Shown: positions 63,188 through 64,000 of the stretch, in pieces
How positions within the stretch are numbered: the stretch's first letter is position 1
Layout of the letters: the number at the start of each line of letters is the position of its first letter
From: DASZHJ01 sp035280245
GTDB lineage: Bacteria; Pseudomonadota; Alphaproteobacteria; ATCC43930; CGMCC-115725
NCBI GenBank assembly: GCA_035280245.1
Contig: DATEGF010000366.1
Location: 1-64,000 of the forward strand
Reading direction: 5' to 3'
Length of the DNA stretch: 64,000 nucleotides
The notes under the pieces: generated by a model
The model's database searches: none
What the model was told of the DNA's origin: nothing
The model's input: the letters and a program-made list of their open reading frames with translations, nothing else
Position numbers and translations under genes: made by a program

Positions 63188-64000
63188 TCAGGAGCCCGGC
63201 GGCTTGTAATTCGGGAAGAACAGCTGCTCGCCGGCGATCTTGTAGCCGGCGATGCTTTGCTGCCCCGTGGGTGAGGTCACCCAATCGATGAAGGCCTGCC
63301 CCCACTCGCGCTTCACATTCGGATGGCGCTCCGGGTTCACCAGCATCACGCCGTATTGATTGAAGAGCCGCTTGTCGCCCTCGACCAGGATCTTGAGGTC
63401 GGCGCGGTTCTTGAAGCTGAGCCAGGTGCCGCGGTCGGCGAGGGTGTAGCCGCCGATTCCCGCGGCGGTGTTCAGCGTGGCACCCATGCCGGAGCCGGTA
63501 TCGCGGTACCAGTCGGCGCCCGCTTGCTTCACGTCGATGCCGGCCTCGCCCCAGAGCCGGAGCTCCTCCTCGTTGGTGCCGCTCTTGTCGCCGCGCGACA
63601 GGAAGGTCGCCTTCGCCGCCGCGATCTTTTTGAAAGCGTCGACTGCGTCCTTGAGCCCAGAGACTCCAGCGGGATCGGCGACGGGGCCCACGATGATGAA
63701 ATCGTTGTACATGACCTCGCGGCGCCCGACTCCGTCGCCCGCCGCGACGAATTTGAGCTCGGCGGGGCGGTCATGCACGAACACGACATCGGCATCGCCG
63801 CGTTGGCCGATCGCGAGCGCCTGGCCCGTGCCGACGGCAACCACATGCACCTCGATCCCTGTCGCCTTGGTAAAGGCGGGCAGCAGCCAGGTGAAGAGGC
63901 CGGAATTCTCCGTCGAGGTCGTCGACGCCACCGTGATGAATTTGTCTTCGGCCGAGGCGGCGGGCACGAGCGCCAGCATCGCCCCGACCAGTGCCAGAAC
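63188..64000 (-). CDS. Tungstate/molybdate-type ABC transporter substrate-binding protein (5' end outside window)
   Basis: Periplasmic oxyanion-binding protein resembling TupA. The last residues of a signal peptide (LVGAMLALVPAASAED) are at the window edge and the frame stays open, so the start codon lies outside or at an internal ATG within the signal. The mature N-terminus VASTTSTENSGLFTWLLPAF contains the Thr-Thr-Ser-Thr-x-Asn-Ser oxyanion site of TupA-type proteins; SRGDKSGTNEEELRLW and GSGMGATLNTAAGIGGYTL follow as in that family. Permease and ATPase genes would be expected to lie beyond the window. A link to the molybdenum hydroxylase at 40-42 kb is possible but speculative. Confidence 0.88.
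   Translation of the reverse strand, partial: VLALVGAMLALVPAASAEDKFITVASTTSTENSGLFTWLLPAFTKATGIEVHVVAVGTGQALAIGQRGDADVVFVHDRPAELKFVAAGDGVGRREVMYNDFIIVGPVADPAGVSGLKDAVDAFKKIAAAKATFLSRGDKSGTNEEELRLWGEAGIDVKQAGADWYRDTGSGMGATLNTAAGIGGYTLADRGTWLSFKNRADLKILVEGDKRLFNQYGVMLVNPERHPNVKREWGQAFIDWVTSPTGQQSIAGYKIAGEQLFFPNYKPPGS

Overview
This is a GC-rich (by eye about 65%), densely coded window whose genes sit in long, tightly packed co-directional blocks. The protein families (LivFGHM-type importer, short-form Gnd, DUF3108, class III cyclase with TPR tail) and two intergenic palindromes, a GTCATGGCCGGGCTTGACCC-type element and a CCCCTCACCC-type element, suggest a free-living alphaproteobacterium, most likely of Rhizobiales/Rhodospirillales type. 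No rRNA, tRNA, CRISPR array or phage block was seen. The only mobile-element trace is a decayed IS5-like transposase end near 36.7 kb.

Layout. (1) 1-1159: 3' part of an amidase. (2) 1156-7779, minus strand: hexose-phosphate/pentose-phosphate operon pgi-gnd-zwf-HAD phosphatase-pgl-rpiA. (3) 8065-28184, plus strand: a small conserved protein, then an alpha-glucan/trehalose operon: GH13 alpha-glucosidase, a GH13-GlgE fusion, a TreS-maltokinase fusion, GlgB, GlgX, TreZ and a MalQ-TreY fusion. Together these encode a closed trehalose to maltose to maltose-1-phosphate to alpha-glucan to trehalose circuit. (4) 28197-34943, minus strand: DapA-like aldolase, SDR threonine dehydrogenase, KBL, a patatin-like lipase and a ROK sugar kinase. 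(5) 35071-38784: 2-hydroxyacid dehydrogenase, a small basic protein, an IS remnant and an adenylate cyclase. (6) 38965-50943: DUF1989 protein, cupin plus form II CoxL-like molybdoprotein, a Liv-type ABC importer whose operon continues into a GH127 glycosidase, a nitrobindin-like barrel and a class II aldolase. (7) 50972-64000: an unrecognised 303-residue protein, EamA exporter, aminotransferase, orphan Leu-type binding protein, sugar ABC importer without ATPase, Rieske oxygenase, DUF3108 protein, DHA2 drug exporter, a secreted protein with a duplicated 18-residue unit, and a tungstate-type binding protein cut by the window end.

How it works together. Blocks 2 and 3 are divergent from a shared intergenic region and both act on glucose units: one burns glucose-6-phosphate through the pentose phosphate pathway, the other stores and interconverts glucose as branched glucan and trehalose. 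The ROK kinase that converges on the end of block 3 could feed free glucose back into block 2. Blocks 6 and 7 look like scavenging and catabolic genes. In both complete ABC operons a palindromic repeat separates the binding-protein gene from the permease genes, as in E. coli malE-malF. Apart from the cyclase, I saw no gene for a classical transcription regulator.
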